Under the pieces are notes generated by a model. That model did not search any database. It was not told the origin of the DNA and saw nothing but the letters and a program-made list of their open reading frames with translations. From Planctomycetota bacterium (lineage in GTDB: Bacteria; Planctomycetota; J058): DNA of 56,418 nucleotides. A program made the position numbers and the translations under genes. The stretch lies in NCBI GenBank assembly GCA_019636275.1, contig JAHBXY010000047.1:1-56418 (forward strand), written 5' to 3'. Position 1 is the stretch's first letter. Every line of letters begins with the position of its first letter. This document shows positions 32,238-40,599 of the stretch, piece after piece.

Positions 32238-33508
32238 GGCGGACGGCCGGGCTGGGGGTCGCGCTGGCCGCGGTCGCGCTCGCGGCCGCCCGGCCCGCCC
32301 GGGCCGAGGAGCGCGTCCACGCGCCGAGCGGCCTCGTCTACGAGGTCGTCCGGCCGACGGGCTGGGACGGCCAGGAGCCCGTCGAGGTGCTCGTGTGCCT
32401 CCACGGCTCGGGCGACCGGCTGGCGAACTTCCGCCGCGCCCTGCGCGTGCTCGTCCCAGGCGTGCGCCGCTGGCTGTGCCTGTTCGTGCAGTCGCCCGAG
32501 GAGCGCGGCTGGCCGCCCGCCGCGGCCGAGGGCGTGGCGGCGCTGGCCGCCGAGGTGCGCGCCGCCCACCCCGGCGCGGGCACGCTGCTCCTCGGCTACT
32601 CGGCCGGCGGGCAGGCGGCCACGGCCTGCCTGTTCGAGCGGCCCGACGCGTTCGACGGCGCCCTGATCACCGGCGCGATCGCCCACCGCCAGCCGCCGGC
32701 CGACGCGCGCGTGCGGGCCCGCCTCCTCTACTGGGCCGTGAACCCCGACGACGCGACCTTCGGCGGCGCCGAGGCCGTCGAGCGCCTGCGCGGCTGGCTG
32801 GCCGCGGCCGGCTACGGCGAGGAGCGCTACCGGATCGACCTGCGCGACGCGCCGGGCCTCGGCCACCGGATCGACGGCGCCGCCGTGCAGCGCGGGCTCG
32901 ACTGGCTGCGAGGGCGCGGCCTCGCCGCGCCCGCGACCGACGACGACCGCGCCCGCGCGGCCGACGTCGAGCGCCTGCTCGCCGCCCGCGACGCGGCGTC
33001 GGCCGACGACCTGCGCGCGCTGGCGGCCCCGATCGTCGCGGGGCGCAGCGCCGAGGCGCGCGCGCTCCTGACCGCGGCCCTGGCCCCGGGCCCCGGTAAA
33101 CCGCGACCCGGCCCTGGCCTCAACAGCGATCGACCTCCTCGGCCGCCAGACCCGGCCGGCGGCGAGCGCTCGTCGCCTCCCAGCCAGCCTGCGGCGCGAC
33201 CGGCCCGGCACGCCGTGCCGCGCGAGCCCTCGGCGGCGTGGCCGCCCGCGCCTGGCGCCCGCGGCCCTCCGAGCGGCGACGGCGACCAGGCCGCGCAGGT
33301 CGCAGCCGCCGGCGCCCTGGCGCGGGTCGGCGGCCGCGCCGAGGCGCCGGCGCTGATCGGCGCGCTGGCGAGCGCCGAGCGCGACGATCGCCCCGCCCTC
33401 GTGGCCGCGATCGAGGCGGCCCTGCGCGAGGTCACCGGCTACGAGGAGCTCGCCGGCGCCCGCCGCTGGCGCGCCTGGTGGGAGCAGGTGGGCAAGAGAG
33501 AGCGTTGA
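32234..33508 (+). CDS. Exported alpha/beta hydrolase with C-terminal HEAT-like region, apparently frame-disrupted
   Basis: 424 residues from GTG 32234, overlapping the previous stop. A signal peptide ends ARA-E at residue 24. The esterase/depolymerase-type fold shows the oxyanion segment VCLHGSGD, the nucleophile elbow GYSAGG (Ser123) and a His in PGLGHRIDG. A Pro/Arg-rich stretch at residues 287-350 is not protein-like. In the neighbouring frame the same DNA reads VNRDPALASTAIDLLGRQT, a good HEAT-type helix. Normal coding resumes at AAQVAAAGALARVGGRAEAPALIGAL, another HEAT-like repeat. Two small indels near 33095 and 33290 would restore one continuous HEAT domain. The substrate is unknown; a peptide or ester is likely. 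Confidence 0.78.
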   Translation: MRRTAGLGVALAAVALAAARPARAEERVHAPSGLVYEVVRPTGWDGQEPVEVLVCLHGSGDRLANFRRALRVLVPGVRRWLCLFVQSPEERGWPPAAAEGVAALAAEVRAAHPGAGTLLLGYSAGGQAATACLFERPDAFDGALITGAIAHRQPPADARVRARLLYWAVNPDDATFGGAEAVERLRGWLAAAGYGEERYRIDLRDAPGLGHRIDGAAVQRGLDWLRGRGLAAPATDDDRARAADVERLLAARDAASADDLRALAAPIVAGRSAEARALLTAALAPGPGKPRPGPGLNSDRPPRPPDPAGGERSSPPSQPAARPARHAVPREPSAAWPPAPGARGPPSGDGDQAAQVAAAGALARVGGRAEAPALIGALASAERDDRPALVAAIEAALREVTGYEELAGARRWRAWWEQVGKRER

Positions 33509-33725
33509 GCGGTGTGCTCGACGGCTGCGGGCGACGATGCGGGTCACTGCTCCTCGATGGGCGCCGATGGCTTCCCTCTTCCGAGCGAAGGCTCCTCACC
33601 GGCGGCCCCCAGATCCGGGCCGAGCGCGTCCCTGGCTCCGAGCGGGCCCGCGCGCCCCGGCGCGGGACACGGGCGTCTCCTCGGCGCGCGGCCCCACGAC
33701 GCGCCGCGCCGGCACGGCCCCTGCG

Positions 33726-33741
33726 TCACCCCTCGGGGTGA
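33726..33741 (+). promoter_or_regulatory. Palindrome abutting the Shine-Dalgarno of the disordered-protein gene
   Basis: TCACCCC-TC-GGGGTGA is a perfect 7-bp inverted repeat. It runs directly into AGGAGG (33741-33746) ahead of ATG 33751. In RNA this hairpin would stack beside the ribosome binding site, or in DNA act as an operator. Confidence 0.3.
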
Positions 33742-33750
33742 GGAGGCGCC

Positions 33751-34737
33751 ATGGCGCGGGGCAAGAAGCGAGCGGGGCAGGGGCGGCGGGCGCCGATCGA
33801 GGCGGCGAAGGAGCCGATCGACGAGCGGACACCGGGGCGTGGCCGGGTGCGTGGACCCGACGAGCGCACGCCGGGCGAGGACGTGCTGGGGGAGGACCTG
33901 CGCCCCGACGACGAGCTCCTGGGCGACGACCGCCGCCGACCGGACGAGGTCCTGGCGGATGCCGTCGGCGGCGAGGTCGTTTCGGACCGGATCGCGGCCG
34001 AGGAGCGCGAGCGCATGGAGGCCGCCGGCGTGCGGCAGCAGGGCGGCTCCGGCGGCCGCGAGGCGCCCTCGGGCGAGGGCTCGGGCGACCTGGCTGACCT
34101 GGGCGACCTGGCCGACGAACAGCCCTCGATCGCCGGCACGCACGGGCCGCCGTCGCACGGGCTGCGCACGGCCGCCCGCCGGGCCCATGCGCCGGGCCTG
34201 GGCGACGTGGATGTCCGCGACGAGCCTCCGGGCGCGGTCCCGGCGGGGCGCGAAGGCGCCTCGGCCCTCGGTCACGGGCGCCCCGCCGCCGAGGAAGAGC
34301 TCGGGCCCGCGGAGTCGCCCGACGCCGAGGCCCTCGAGCGGGCCGCCGCCTGGGAGCACACGCCTGACCTGGAGCGCGCCGGGATGTCGCTGGAGCGCGG
34401 CGAGGGCGAGCCGCCCGCCCGCGCGGTGACGCGCCCGATCGAGCAGGCCGCCTTCGACGAGGGCGCCAGCAGCGCCTACGACGAGCCGGGCGGGGGCGAG
34501 CGCCCGGGCGAGCTCCCCGGCCCTGGCGCGCGGATGGATCGCACCGAGCGCACGGCCGGCGTGCAGGCCCCGGGGCCGGCGGCCGGCGGCGAGACCGAGC
34601 CGCCCCCGGCGTCCGTGCGCGACGTGCAGCACGCGCGGGAGGACCAGGGCACGGCCTCGCGGCGGCCTCGCCGCGCCTCCCGCCGCGGCGGCGGAGAGAC
34701 CGAGAAGAGGAAGAAGAAGAAGGGCACTCCCAGGTAG
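33751..34737 (+). CDS. Hypothetical intrinsically disordered, highly charged protein
   Basis: 328 residues from ATG 33751 with AGGAGG Shine-Dalgarno. The composition is dominated by Glu, Asp, Gly, Ala, Pro and Arg. There is a basic N-terminus (MARGKKRAGQGRR), a long acidic middle with short repeats (DLADLGDLADEQ, GEDVLGEDL, DDELLGDD), and a very basic C-terminus (RRPRRASRRGGG...EKRKKKKG). No hydrophobic core, signal peptide or TM is present. Charge-patterned proteins of this sort may bind nucleic acid or ribosomes or act as desiccation protectants, but nothing specific can be shown. It is followed by the kinase-C11 gene in the same direction. Confidence 0.65.
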   Translation: MARGKKRAGQGRRAPIEAAKEPIDERTPGRGRVRGPDERTPGEDVLGEDLRPDDELLGDDRRRPDEVLADAVGGEVVSDRIAAEERERMEAAGVRQQGGSGGREAPSGEGSGDLADLGDLADEQPSIAGTHGPPSHGLRTAARRAHAPGLGDVDVRDEPPGAVPAGREGASALGHGRPAAEEELGPAESPDAEALERAAAWEHTPDLERAGMSLERGEGEPPARAVTRPIEQAAFDEGASSAYDEPGGGERPGELPGPGARMDRTERTAGVQAPGPAAGGETEPPPASVRDVQHAREDQGTASRRPRRASRRGGGETEKRKKKKGTPR

Positions 34738-34921
34738 CGCGCGCACCTCCCGGCGCGGCGTCGCGGAGCCGGCGCAGGGGTCGTGACGCGGCCTCCTGCT
34801 GGTGACGGGCGGGCGCACCCCGCCCCGGCCCCGCGCCCTGCGCCGACGCGCGAAGCCCGCCGCGCTGCGCCGGTGCGCCCGGCGCGGGCACGCCACCCGC
34901 GCTGCCGGCTGCGTGCCTGCT

Positions 34922-37426
34922 ATGCTCGCCGCGCGGGAGGCGGCGCTGAACGCGCAGGACGAGGCGCTGGCGAGGGAGGCGCGCGCGCGCGGGCTCGTCG
35001 GGGCGGACCAGCTCGCCGCGGCCGAGCGGGCGCTGGGCGCGTCGACCTCGGAGCGGCTGGCGCAGGTGCTCGTGCGCGAGCGCCTCGTCGCGGGCGCCCA
35101 GCTCGGACAGCTCCTCGACGACCTGCGCGCGGCGACCTACGGCTGCCCCGCCTGCGGCGGGCAGATGCCCTTCGAGCGCCTGGCCGGGCTCTCGCGCATG
35201 GCCTGCCCTCGGTGCGGGCGCGAGCTCGTCCGCCACGAGCGAACCGCCCCGCCCTCCGGGCCGGTCGCCTGGCGCCCGCAGCCGACGGCCCTGCCCGAGC
35301 CGCCGGCGCGCCTCGGCCCGTGGCTGCTCCTCGCGCGCCTGGGCGGCGGCTCGTTCGGGGTCGTCTACCTCGCGCAGCGCGAGGGCCTCGAGCGGCGCTT
35401 CGCCCTCAAGCTCCTGCGCCCCGACGGCGTCGACGCCCAGACGCTCGCCCGCTTCCGCCTCGAGGCCGCCGCGGCGAGCAAGGTCGAGGACCCGGGGGTC
35501 GTCGCCGTCTTCGACGTGGGCGAGCTGGGGCCGTTCCACTACTACGCCATGGAGCACTGCCCGGGGCCGACGCTCAAGGAGCGGCTCGACCGGGGGCCGC
35601 TCCCCTGGCGCGAGGCGGCGTCGGTCGGCGCCGCGCTGGCGCGCACGCTCGCGGCGACGCACCGCGCGGGCGTGCTGCACCGCGACCTCAAGCCCGCGAA
35701 CATCATCCTCGAGGAGACCACCGGGCGCCCGCGCGTGACCGACTTCGGCCTGGCGCGCGCGCAGGACCTGGCCCGCTCGCTCACGCGCACGGGCGAGATC
35801 GTCGGCACCCCCGTCTACATGTCGCCCGAGCAGCTCCGCGGCGACCGGGCGCGCGACCCGCGGGTCGACGTCTACGCCCTCGGGGCCGTCCTCTACGCCT
35901 GCCTCACCGGCCAGCCGCCGCACGACGCGGCGTCGCTGGTCGAGCTCACGCACAAGGTCCTGAACGAGGACCCGCCCCCGCCCGAAGCGCTGGTGCCGGG
36001 CGTGCCGAAGGCGCTCGGCGCCGTGTGCATGCGCGCCCTGCGCCGCGACCCGGCGCGGCGCACCCCGTCGGCCGAGGCGCTGGCCCGGGAGCTCGAGGCG
36101 CTGCTCGCGGCCGAGGCCGCCGCGCCGTCTCCCGCACGCCGTCGGGGAGGCGCGGCACGGCGCGCCCCGGTCGTCGCCGCGGCCGTCACGCTCGTCGGCC
36201 TCTCGGCGCTGGGCGCGGCGGCGCTCTCGCACTTCGGGTCGTCCGCCCCGTCGCCCGAGCCGCCGCCCGTCCCGCCCCCTGCGCCGGCGGCCGCGCCCGT
36301 CGCGCCCGTCGCGCCGGCGGCCGAGGACGCGCTGCCCGCCCCCGAGTGGGTGCTCGCCTACTACATGCCGTACGACGGCCCGCTCTCCGCCCAGGGGTCC
36401 GTGATCGTCGACGCCCTCGCCAAGGGCCTCACCGACCCGCGGCTGGCCGTCGCCGTGCAGGCCGACCTCGCCGGGCCGGGCGGGGCGCAGCGCTACCTGC
36501 TGCGCGCCGGGCGCGCCCCCGAGGACGTCGTCGAGCGCCTCGAGGACCTGGAGGAGTCGGCCTCGCTCACCACCTTCCGCGGCTTCCTCGCCTGGGTCGA
36601 GGAGGCGCTCCCGGCGCCGCGCGTGGCGGTCGTGCTCCTGGGCTTCGGCGGGCGCCTCGACCAGACCTGCCACGACGCGTTCCCCGAGCCCGCGCGCTGG
36701 CTCGACGTGCTCGACGTCGGCGGCGCCGTCGCCGACCTGCGCGCGCGGCTCCGCGCGCGCGGGGGCGAGGTGGAGCTCCTGTTCCTCCAGCAGGCCGCGC
36801 GCGGCCAGCTCGAGAACCTCCAGGCGCTGGGCCCCGCGGCGCGCGTCGTCATGGCCTCGCAGGCGACGCTCGGCGCCCCGAACCGCTACTACCAGCGCGC
36901 CCTCGAGCGGCTCGCCGCGGCGCGGAAGGCCGACGGGCGCGACCTGGCACGGTTCATCGCCGAGGGCGACGCGCCCGACATGTTCGCCGCCTACGCGGCC
37001 CTGGACGGCGCCGCCCTCGAGGCCCTCCCCGGGCGCCTCGACCAGGCGCTGGCGCCGCTCCTCGCCCGGCCGTCGCTCCGGCTGCGGCGCGACCAGGAGC
37101 TCGCCCGCTGGATGACCTTCAGCGTCGGCCAGGGCGACGAGGCCGAGGTGTTCCTCGACGGCCTGGCCCTCCTGCGCGCCCTGGCCGCCGACAACGACGT
37201 CGACCCGTCGGCCGTCGAGGCGTTCGGCGCGTGGGTCGAGCGCGAGCTCGTCGTCGTGCGCGAGACCTCGCCCCTGGCCGGCGAGCGCTTCAGGGTCCCG
37301 CTGGCCGGCGCCTGGTGCGGCTTCTCCCTCCTCTTGCCCCGCTCGCGCGAGCAGCTCCGCCGCTACGAGCGGCGCTACCCGCTCCTGCGCGGGGCGCTGG
37401 GCGAGGTCTGGCGCCTCGTGGAGTGA
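34922..37426 (+). CDS. Ser/Thr kinase fused to a catalytically dead clostripain-like (C11) domain
   Basis: 834 residues from ATG 34922; the start is uncertain because it lies within a TGCTATGCT extended -10-like string. Residues 1-70 are helical. A zinc ribbon follows (Cys75, Cys78, Cys95, Cys98). The kinase has glycine loop LGGGSFGVVYLA (from residue 140), ALKLL lysine, HRDLKPAN at 253, TDFGLA and GTPVYMSPEQ. A TM helix at about 414-438 is followed by a Pro/Ala linker. From about residue 475 the sequence matches C11 peptidases block by block: WVLAYYMPYDG, VAVQADLAG, SLTTFRGFLAWVEEALP, VVLLGFGG, VELLFLQQAARGQLEN and ARVVMASQ. The catalytic His of N-H-G is Phe575 and the catalytic Cys position is Gln (about 624). 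It is thus a membrane kinase with a pseudo-protease periplasmic domain, probably a ligand sensor. Confidence 0.85.
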   Translation: MLAAREAALNAQDEALAREARARGLVGADQLAAAERALGASTSERLAQVLVRERLVAGAQLGQLLDDLRAATYGCPACGGQMPFERLAGLSRMACPRCGRELVRHERTAPPSGPVAWRPQPTALPEPPARLGPWLLLARLGGGSFGVVYLAQREGLERRFALKLLRPDGVDAQTLARFRLEAAAASKVEDPGVVAVFDVGELGPFHYYAMEHCPGPTLKERLDRGPLPWREAASVGAALARTLAATHRAGVLHRDLKPANIILEETTGRPRVTDFGLARAQDLARSLTRTGEIVGTPVYMSPEQLRGDRARDPRVDVYALGAVLYACLTGQPPHDAASLVELTHKVLNEDPPPPEALVPGVPKALGAVCMRALRRDPARRTPSAEALARELEALLAAEAAAPSPARRRGGAARRAPVVAAAVTLVGLSALGAAALSHFGSSAPSPEPPPVPPPAPAAAPVAPVAPAAEDALPAPEWVLAYYMPYDGPLSAQGSVIVDALAKGLTDPRLAVAVQADLAGPGGAQRYLLRAGRAPEDVVERLEDLEESASLTTFRGFLAWVEEALPAPRVAVVLLGFGGRLDQTCHDAFPEPARWLDVLDVGGAVADLRARLRARGGEVELLFLQQAARGQLENLQALGPAARVVMASQATLGAPNRYYQRALERLAAARKADGRDLARFIAEGDAPDMFAAYAALDGAALEALPGRLDQALAPLLARPSLRLRRDQELARWMTFSVGQGDEAEVFLDGLALLRALAADNDVDPSAVEAFGAWVERELVVVRETSPLAGERFRVPLAGAWCGFSLLLPRSREQLRRYERRYPLLRGALGEVWRLVE

Positions 37427-37459
37427 TCGACGGCCGGTCGAGGGCGGACGGGGACCCTG

Positions 37460-37975
37460 CTACCGGTGCACGGTGACCTTGATCATCTTGACCGGGGTCG
37501 CCGGCCGGTCGCCCGGGCCCGTGCGCGTGCCCTCGATCTTCTTCACCACGTCCATGCCGCGGATCACCTTGCCGAACACCGGGTGCTTCGAGGCGCCGGG
37601 GCTGAACCAGTCGAGGAAGTCGTTGTGGACCGTGTTGATGAAGAACTGGCAGCTCCCGCTGTTGGGCTGGCCGGTGTTGGCCATGGAGAGCGTGCCGGGC
37701 TCGTTCGACAGGCGGTGGGCGGGCGGGTGCTCGTCCTTGATCGTGCCGCGCGGCGAGTCGCCCGTGCCCGCGCGCGGGCTGTTCGGGTCCTTGCTGTGCG
37801 GGCAGCCGAACTGGACCATGAAGTCCTTGATCACGCGGTGGAAGTGCAGGCCGTCGTAGAAGCCGCTCTCCGCCAGCGTCAGCCAGTTGCCCGCCGTCTG
37901 GGGCATCTTGTCCAGGAACAGCTCGACGTCGAAGCTGCCGAGCGAGGTCTCGCAGGTCGCGGTGGGGTTCGCCAT
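37460..37975 (-). CDS. Cyclophilin-type peptidyl-prolyl cis-trans isomerase
   Basis: 171 residues from ATG 37975, after GGAGGCG. Cyclophilin core: [35 protein letters not shown] with catalytic Arg47, [39 protein letters not shown], and [17 protein letters not shown]. There is no signal peptide, so it is cytosolic. The [19 protein letters not shown] insertion is larger than in E. coli PpiB. It assists protein folding by proline isomerisation. It is a single gene, convergent with the kinase gene and divergent from the next membrane-protein gene. Confidence 0.95.
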   Translation of the reverse strand: MANPTATCETSLGSFDVELFLDKMPQTAGNWLTLAESGFYDGLHFHRVIKDFMVQFGCPHSKDPNSPRAGTGDSPRGTIKDEHPPAHRLSNEPGTLSMANTGQPNSGSCQFFINTVHNDFLDWFSPGASKHPVFGKVIRGMDVVKKIEGTRTGPGDRPATPVKMIKVTVHR

Positions 37976-38067
37976 GGGTCGCCTCCGGGGCCCGGGATTG
38001 CAACCGCCCGGACGCGCCGCGGCAAGGGCAGGTCGACGGGGCCCGCCCGCCCGGCCGCCGCGGCGGC

Positions 38068-38079
38068 TATCCTGGCGGC
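38068..38079 (+). promoter_or_regulatory. Putative leaderless promoter of the 38080 membrane-protein gene
   Basis: TATCCT (38068-38073), six-base spacer GGCGGC, then GTG 38080. No Shine-Dalgarno is present. Confidence 0.4.
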
Positions 38080-39252
38080 GTGACCTCCGAGCGCGGCACC
38101 TACCGCGATGACCGGCGCAAGTCCGCCGGCCGCCTGGCCTCCTCGATCCGCAACGCCGGCTCGCGGGCCGCCAGGGCCTTCTTCGGCGCCTCGCCCGCGC
38201 AGAAGAAGCGCCTGCGCAAGACGGTCGACAAGCGCGGGATCAAGGTCGGCGACCTCGACATGAACGCGCTCGACCGCGGGCGCTTCAACGCCCCCGACAA
38301 GGTGGGCGAGTCGGTGCGCCTGATCGACATCGCCATGGGCAACGCCCCCGACGGGCCGGCGCCCGGCCTGGTGGCCTCCCCGCCGCCGCCGACGCCCCCT
38401 GCGCCGCCGACGCCGCCGACGCCCCCGACGGCGACTCCGGGGACGTCCGCGCCGACGCGGCGCCCGCCGCCCCGCCTCCCGGAGCGGCCGGCGCGGCCGG
38501 CGCGGGGCGGACCGCCACCGACGCCGCTCTCCCCGCGCGACCCCGGCGAGCAGGACCGGGACGAGGACGACGACGACGCGCAGGACGGCGACGACGCCGA
38601 CGAGCGCGTCGGCCTCCTGCCCCGCCTGGCCGCCGTCCTGGCCCTCCTGTGCCTCGTGGCCACGCCGACGGCGGCGCCGCTCCTGCGCCTCCTCCGGCCG
38701 GACCTGGCCGTCGCCGGCGCGGCGGCCCGCGGCGCGCCGGTCGACCCCTGGGGCAACCCCTGGTTTGGGCCGGCGACCGGGCCGGCGACCGGGCCGGCGA
38801 CCGGGCGCTGGAGCGCCGGCCCCGACGGGCACGACGACGGGCTGACGCACGACGACCTCCCGGCGCGCCACGACGACCCCCACCTCGCCCTCGCCGCCGG
38901 CTGGGCGACCGAGCTCGGCCTGGCCCTGGCCGTGGCGTTCACCTGGCTGGCGATGGCGCTCGGCCGCCTGCGCGCGCGGCGCGGCGGGGTCCTCGTCGAG
39001 GGCGGCCGCGCGCTCCTGTTCGCGAGCCTGCCCGCGGCGCTCGGCGCCGGGGCGCTCCTGTGGGGGCTCGACGCGGTCGCCCTCCCCTGGCCGCCGCCGG
39101 CGCCCTACGCGAGGCGCTGGCCGCGCACGTCGCGCCGCACCTCCGGCGCGCTCGGCGGCCCGCTCCCGGCGGCCGCCGCGTGGGCGGCCGCCTGCGTCCT
39201 CCTGGCGCTCGTCGCGCGCCGCGTCCTCGCCCGGGCGTCGGACGCGGGCTGA
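38080..39252 (+). CDS. Hypothetical membrane protein with basic N-terminus and Pro-rich/acidic linker
   Basis: 390 residues, GTG start. Residues 1-85 are Lys/Arg-rich and helical ([32 protein letters not shown]), so probably cytosolic. A proline/threonine-rich region (95-150) and an acidic run (around 160-180) follow. Four hydrophobic helices lie between about 185 and 385. Between the first two lies [10 protein letters not shown], which echoes the DPWGNPY motif of type II secretion pseudopilins, but no pilin-like N-terminus is present. A 12-bp DNA repeat encodes [13 protein letters not shown]. The family is not recognised. A hairpin at 39248-39269 overlaps the stop. Confidence 0.65.
   Translation: MTSERGTYRDDRRKSAGRLASSIRNAGSRAARAFFGASPAQKKRLRKTVDKRGIKVGDLDMNALDRGRFNAPDKVGESVRLIDIAMGNAPDGPAPGLVASPPPPTPPAPPTPPTPPTATPGTSAPTRRPPPRLPERPARPARGGPPPTPLSPRDPGEQDRDEDDDDAQDGDDADERVGLLPRLAAVLALLCLVATPTAAPLLRLLRPDLAVAGAAARGAPVDPWGNPWFGPATGPATGPATGRWSAGPDGHDDGLTHDDLPARHDDPHLALAAGWATELGLALAVAFTWLAMALGRLRARRGGVLVEGGRALLFASLPAALGAGALLWGLDAVALPWPPPAPYARRWPRTSRRTSGALGGPLPAAAAWAAACVLLALVARRVLARASDAG
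38767..38802 (+). repeat. In-frame 12-bp tandem repeat (three copies)
   Basis: The unit GGGCCGGCGACC is repeated exactly three times inside the 38080 gene, giving Gly-Pro-Ala-Thr repeats. This is a likely site of copy-number slippage in a surface-exposed loop. Confidence 0.7.
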
Positions 39253-39269
39253 CCGAGGCGGCGGTCAGC
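39248..39269 (+). terminator. Hairpin at the end of the 38080 gene
   Basis: GCTGACC and GGTCAGC pair around an 8-nt loop, overlapping the stop codon of the membrane-protein gene. It is terminator-like without a U-run. Confidence 0.35.
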
Positions 39270-39284
39270 AGAGCTCGCTCGCTC

Positions 39285-39659
39285 TTGCTCGACCCGCCAG
39301 AGCGAGCGATGGGGACGGGCGGAACGGGCCAGTTCGTGCCAGTCCGGGACTTCCGCCAATCGCCCGCCCCTCGCGAGCGCATCAGCGTTGGCGACGGGCG
39401 GAACGGGCGATTTCGTGCCAGTCCGGGACTTCCGCCCATCGCCCGCCCCTCGCGAGCGCATCAGCGTTGGCGACGGGCGGAACGGGCCAGTTCGTGCCAG
39501 TCCGGGACTGCCGCCAATCGCCCGCCCCTCGCGAGCGCGTCCTCTCTCTTACTCGACCAGCCAGAGCGAGCGATGGGGACGGGCGGAACGGGCCAATTCG
39601 TGCCAGTCCGGGACAACCGCCAATCGCCCGCCCCTCGCGAGCGCATCACTCATCGCAGG
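39285..39659 (+). repeat. Array of four units of a dispersed roughly 80-bp repeat
   Basis: The core starts GACGGGCGGAACGGGC at 39314, 39393, 39472 and 39578, and ends CGCCCGCCCCTCGCGAGCGC. Units 1 and 4 carry an extra 5' module (CTCGACC, GCCAGAGCGAGCGATGGG) that units 2 and 3 lack. GGGG(A)CGGGCG at one end can pair with CGCCCGCCCC at the other, giving a stem-loop. The inner AGTCC-G-GGACT (absent from unit 4) is a second dyad. The array fills the whole gap up to the YjbQ stop codon. No gene lies in it. A fifth, diverged copy is at 21436-21521. Confidence 0.85.
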
Positions 39660-40076
39660 TCAGACACCCTGGACGTGGACCACGACGCGCCGCGTGTGCG
39701 GCGCGCGCCGGTGCTCCCACAGGTAGACCGCCTGCCAGGTCCCCAGGGCCAGGCGGCCGCCGCTCACGGGGATCGTCTCGCTCGTGCGCGTGACCGCGCT
39801 GCGCGCGTGCGCCGGCATGTCGTCCTCGCCCTCGTCGGCGTGCTCCCAGGCCCGCGTCGTGGGCGCGAGGTCGGCCAGCCAGCGGGCCAGGTCGCGGCGC
39901 ACCGCCGGGTCGGCGTTCTCCTGCACGACGAGGCTCGCCGACGTGTGCTGGACGAAGGCCACGCACAGCCCGGTGACCACGCCGCTGCGCGCGACGACGT
40001 CGGCCAGCCGCCCGCTCAGGTCCACGAAGCCGTGGCCCGGCGTGCGCACCTCGAGCATCTCCTCGTGGACCTTCAC
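39660..40076 (-). CDS. YjbQ/UPF0047 family protein
   Basis: 138 residues from GTG 40076, overlapping the upstream stop (GTGA). The longer upstream frame is a shadow of the CoA-binding gene. Family motifs: SGVVTGLCVAFVQHTSASLVVQENADPAVRRDL, AHARSAVTRTSETIPVSGGRLALGTWQAVYLWEHR. The conserved His in FVQHTSA and the DP segment mark UPF0047. E. coli YjbQ has weak thiamin-phosphate-synthase activity in suppressor assays, but the physiological role is unclear (family knowledge). It is co-transcribed with a CoA-binding protein. A dispersed repeat abuts its 3' end. Confidence 0.9.
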   Translation of the reverse strand: MKVHEEMLEVRTPGHGFVDLSGRLADVVARSGVVTGLCVAFVQHTSASLVVQENADPAVRRDLARWLADLAPTTRAWEHADEGEDDMPAHARSAVTRTSETIPVSGGRLALGTWQAVYLWEHRRAPHTRRVVVHVQGV

Positions 40077-40513
40077 AGCCGCCCCAGCTCGACCATGAGG
40101 CAGCGGTCCTGCACGACGAGGAGCCCCTCGCGGGCCAGGCGCTCGGCGACCTCGTCGTGGCGGATCCCCGACTGCAGCCACACGGCCCGCGGCCGCTTGG
40201 CGAGGATGTCGTCGACGTGCGCGGGGAGGTCCTGCGGGCGGCGGAACACGTCCACGAGGTCGACCGGCCCCGGGATCGCTGCCAGGCTGCGGAACACCGG
40301 CCGGCCGAGGATCGTCGTCACGTCGGGGTAGTAGACGGGCACCGGGAGCACGACGAGCCCGCGGCGCGCCGCCGCCTCGGCCACGTAGAAGGCCGGCTGG
40401 CCGGCCTGCGCCTCGGTCTTGATCCCGAGCACGGCAACCGTGCGCACCGTGCGCAGGAGGGCCCGCACCTGCTCGTCGGTCTCGAGGAGGTTCTTGCGCC
40501 AGTCGCTCGTCAT
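40073..40513 (-). CDS. CoA-binding domain protein (YccU-like)
   Basis: 146 residues from ATG 40513. It is a Rossmann-type CoA-binding domain: TVAVLGIKTEAQAGQPAFYVAEAAARRG, VVLPVPVYYPDVTTILGRPVFRSLAAIPGPVDLVDVFRRPQDL, RAVWLQSGIRHDEVAERLAREGLLVVQDRCLMVELGRL. Length and motifs match YccU/small CoA-binding proteins related to the N-terminus of succinyl-CoA synthetase alpha. It lacks the ligase His-loop, so it is probably a CoA or acyl-CoA sensor. It overlaps the YjbQ gene. A TACGAT box near 40560 on the minus strand may be its -10. Confidence 0.92.
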   Translation of the reverse strand: MTSDWRKNLLETDEQVRALLRTVRTVAVLGIKTEAQAGQPAFYVAEAAARRGLVVLPVPVYYPDVTTILGRPVFRSLAAIPGPVDLVDVFRRPQDLPAHVDDILAKRPRAVWLQSGIRHDEVAERLAREGLLVVQDRCLMVELGRL

Positions 40514-40583
40514 CGCGTGCCTCGGGGCGTCGCCCCGGTGCGGCTCATCCCCCGGGCATCGTACCGCGCCGCCGCCCGGCGCG

Positions 40584-40599
40584 TGCTATTTTCCTCCCC
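40584..40599 (+). promoter_or_regulatory. Putative leaderless promoter of the acyltransferase gene
   Basis: Extended -10 TGC-TATTTT (TATTTT at 40587-40592), then seven bases CCTCCCC, then GTG 40600. This is the most A/T-rich hexamer of the set. Confidence 0.5.

Noticed and set aside
38080..39252. Pseudopilin because of VDPWGNPW
   Set aside because: No prepilin peptidase site or N-terminal hydrophobic helix. The motif lies between TM helices of a larger membrane protein.
39285..39659. CRISPR or protein-coding repeat
   Set aside because: The period is irregular (79/79/106), there are no unique spacers, and frames give Arg/Pro peptides. It is better explained as a dispersed palindromic repeat.
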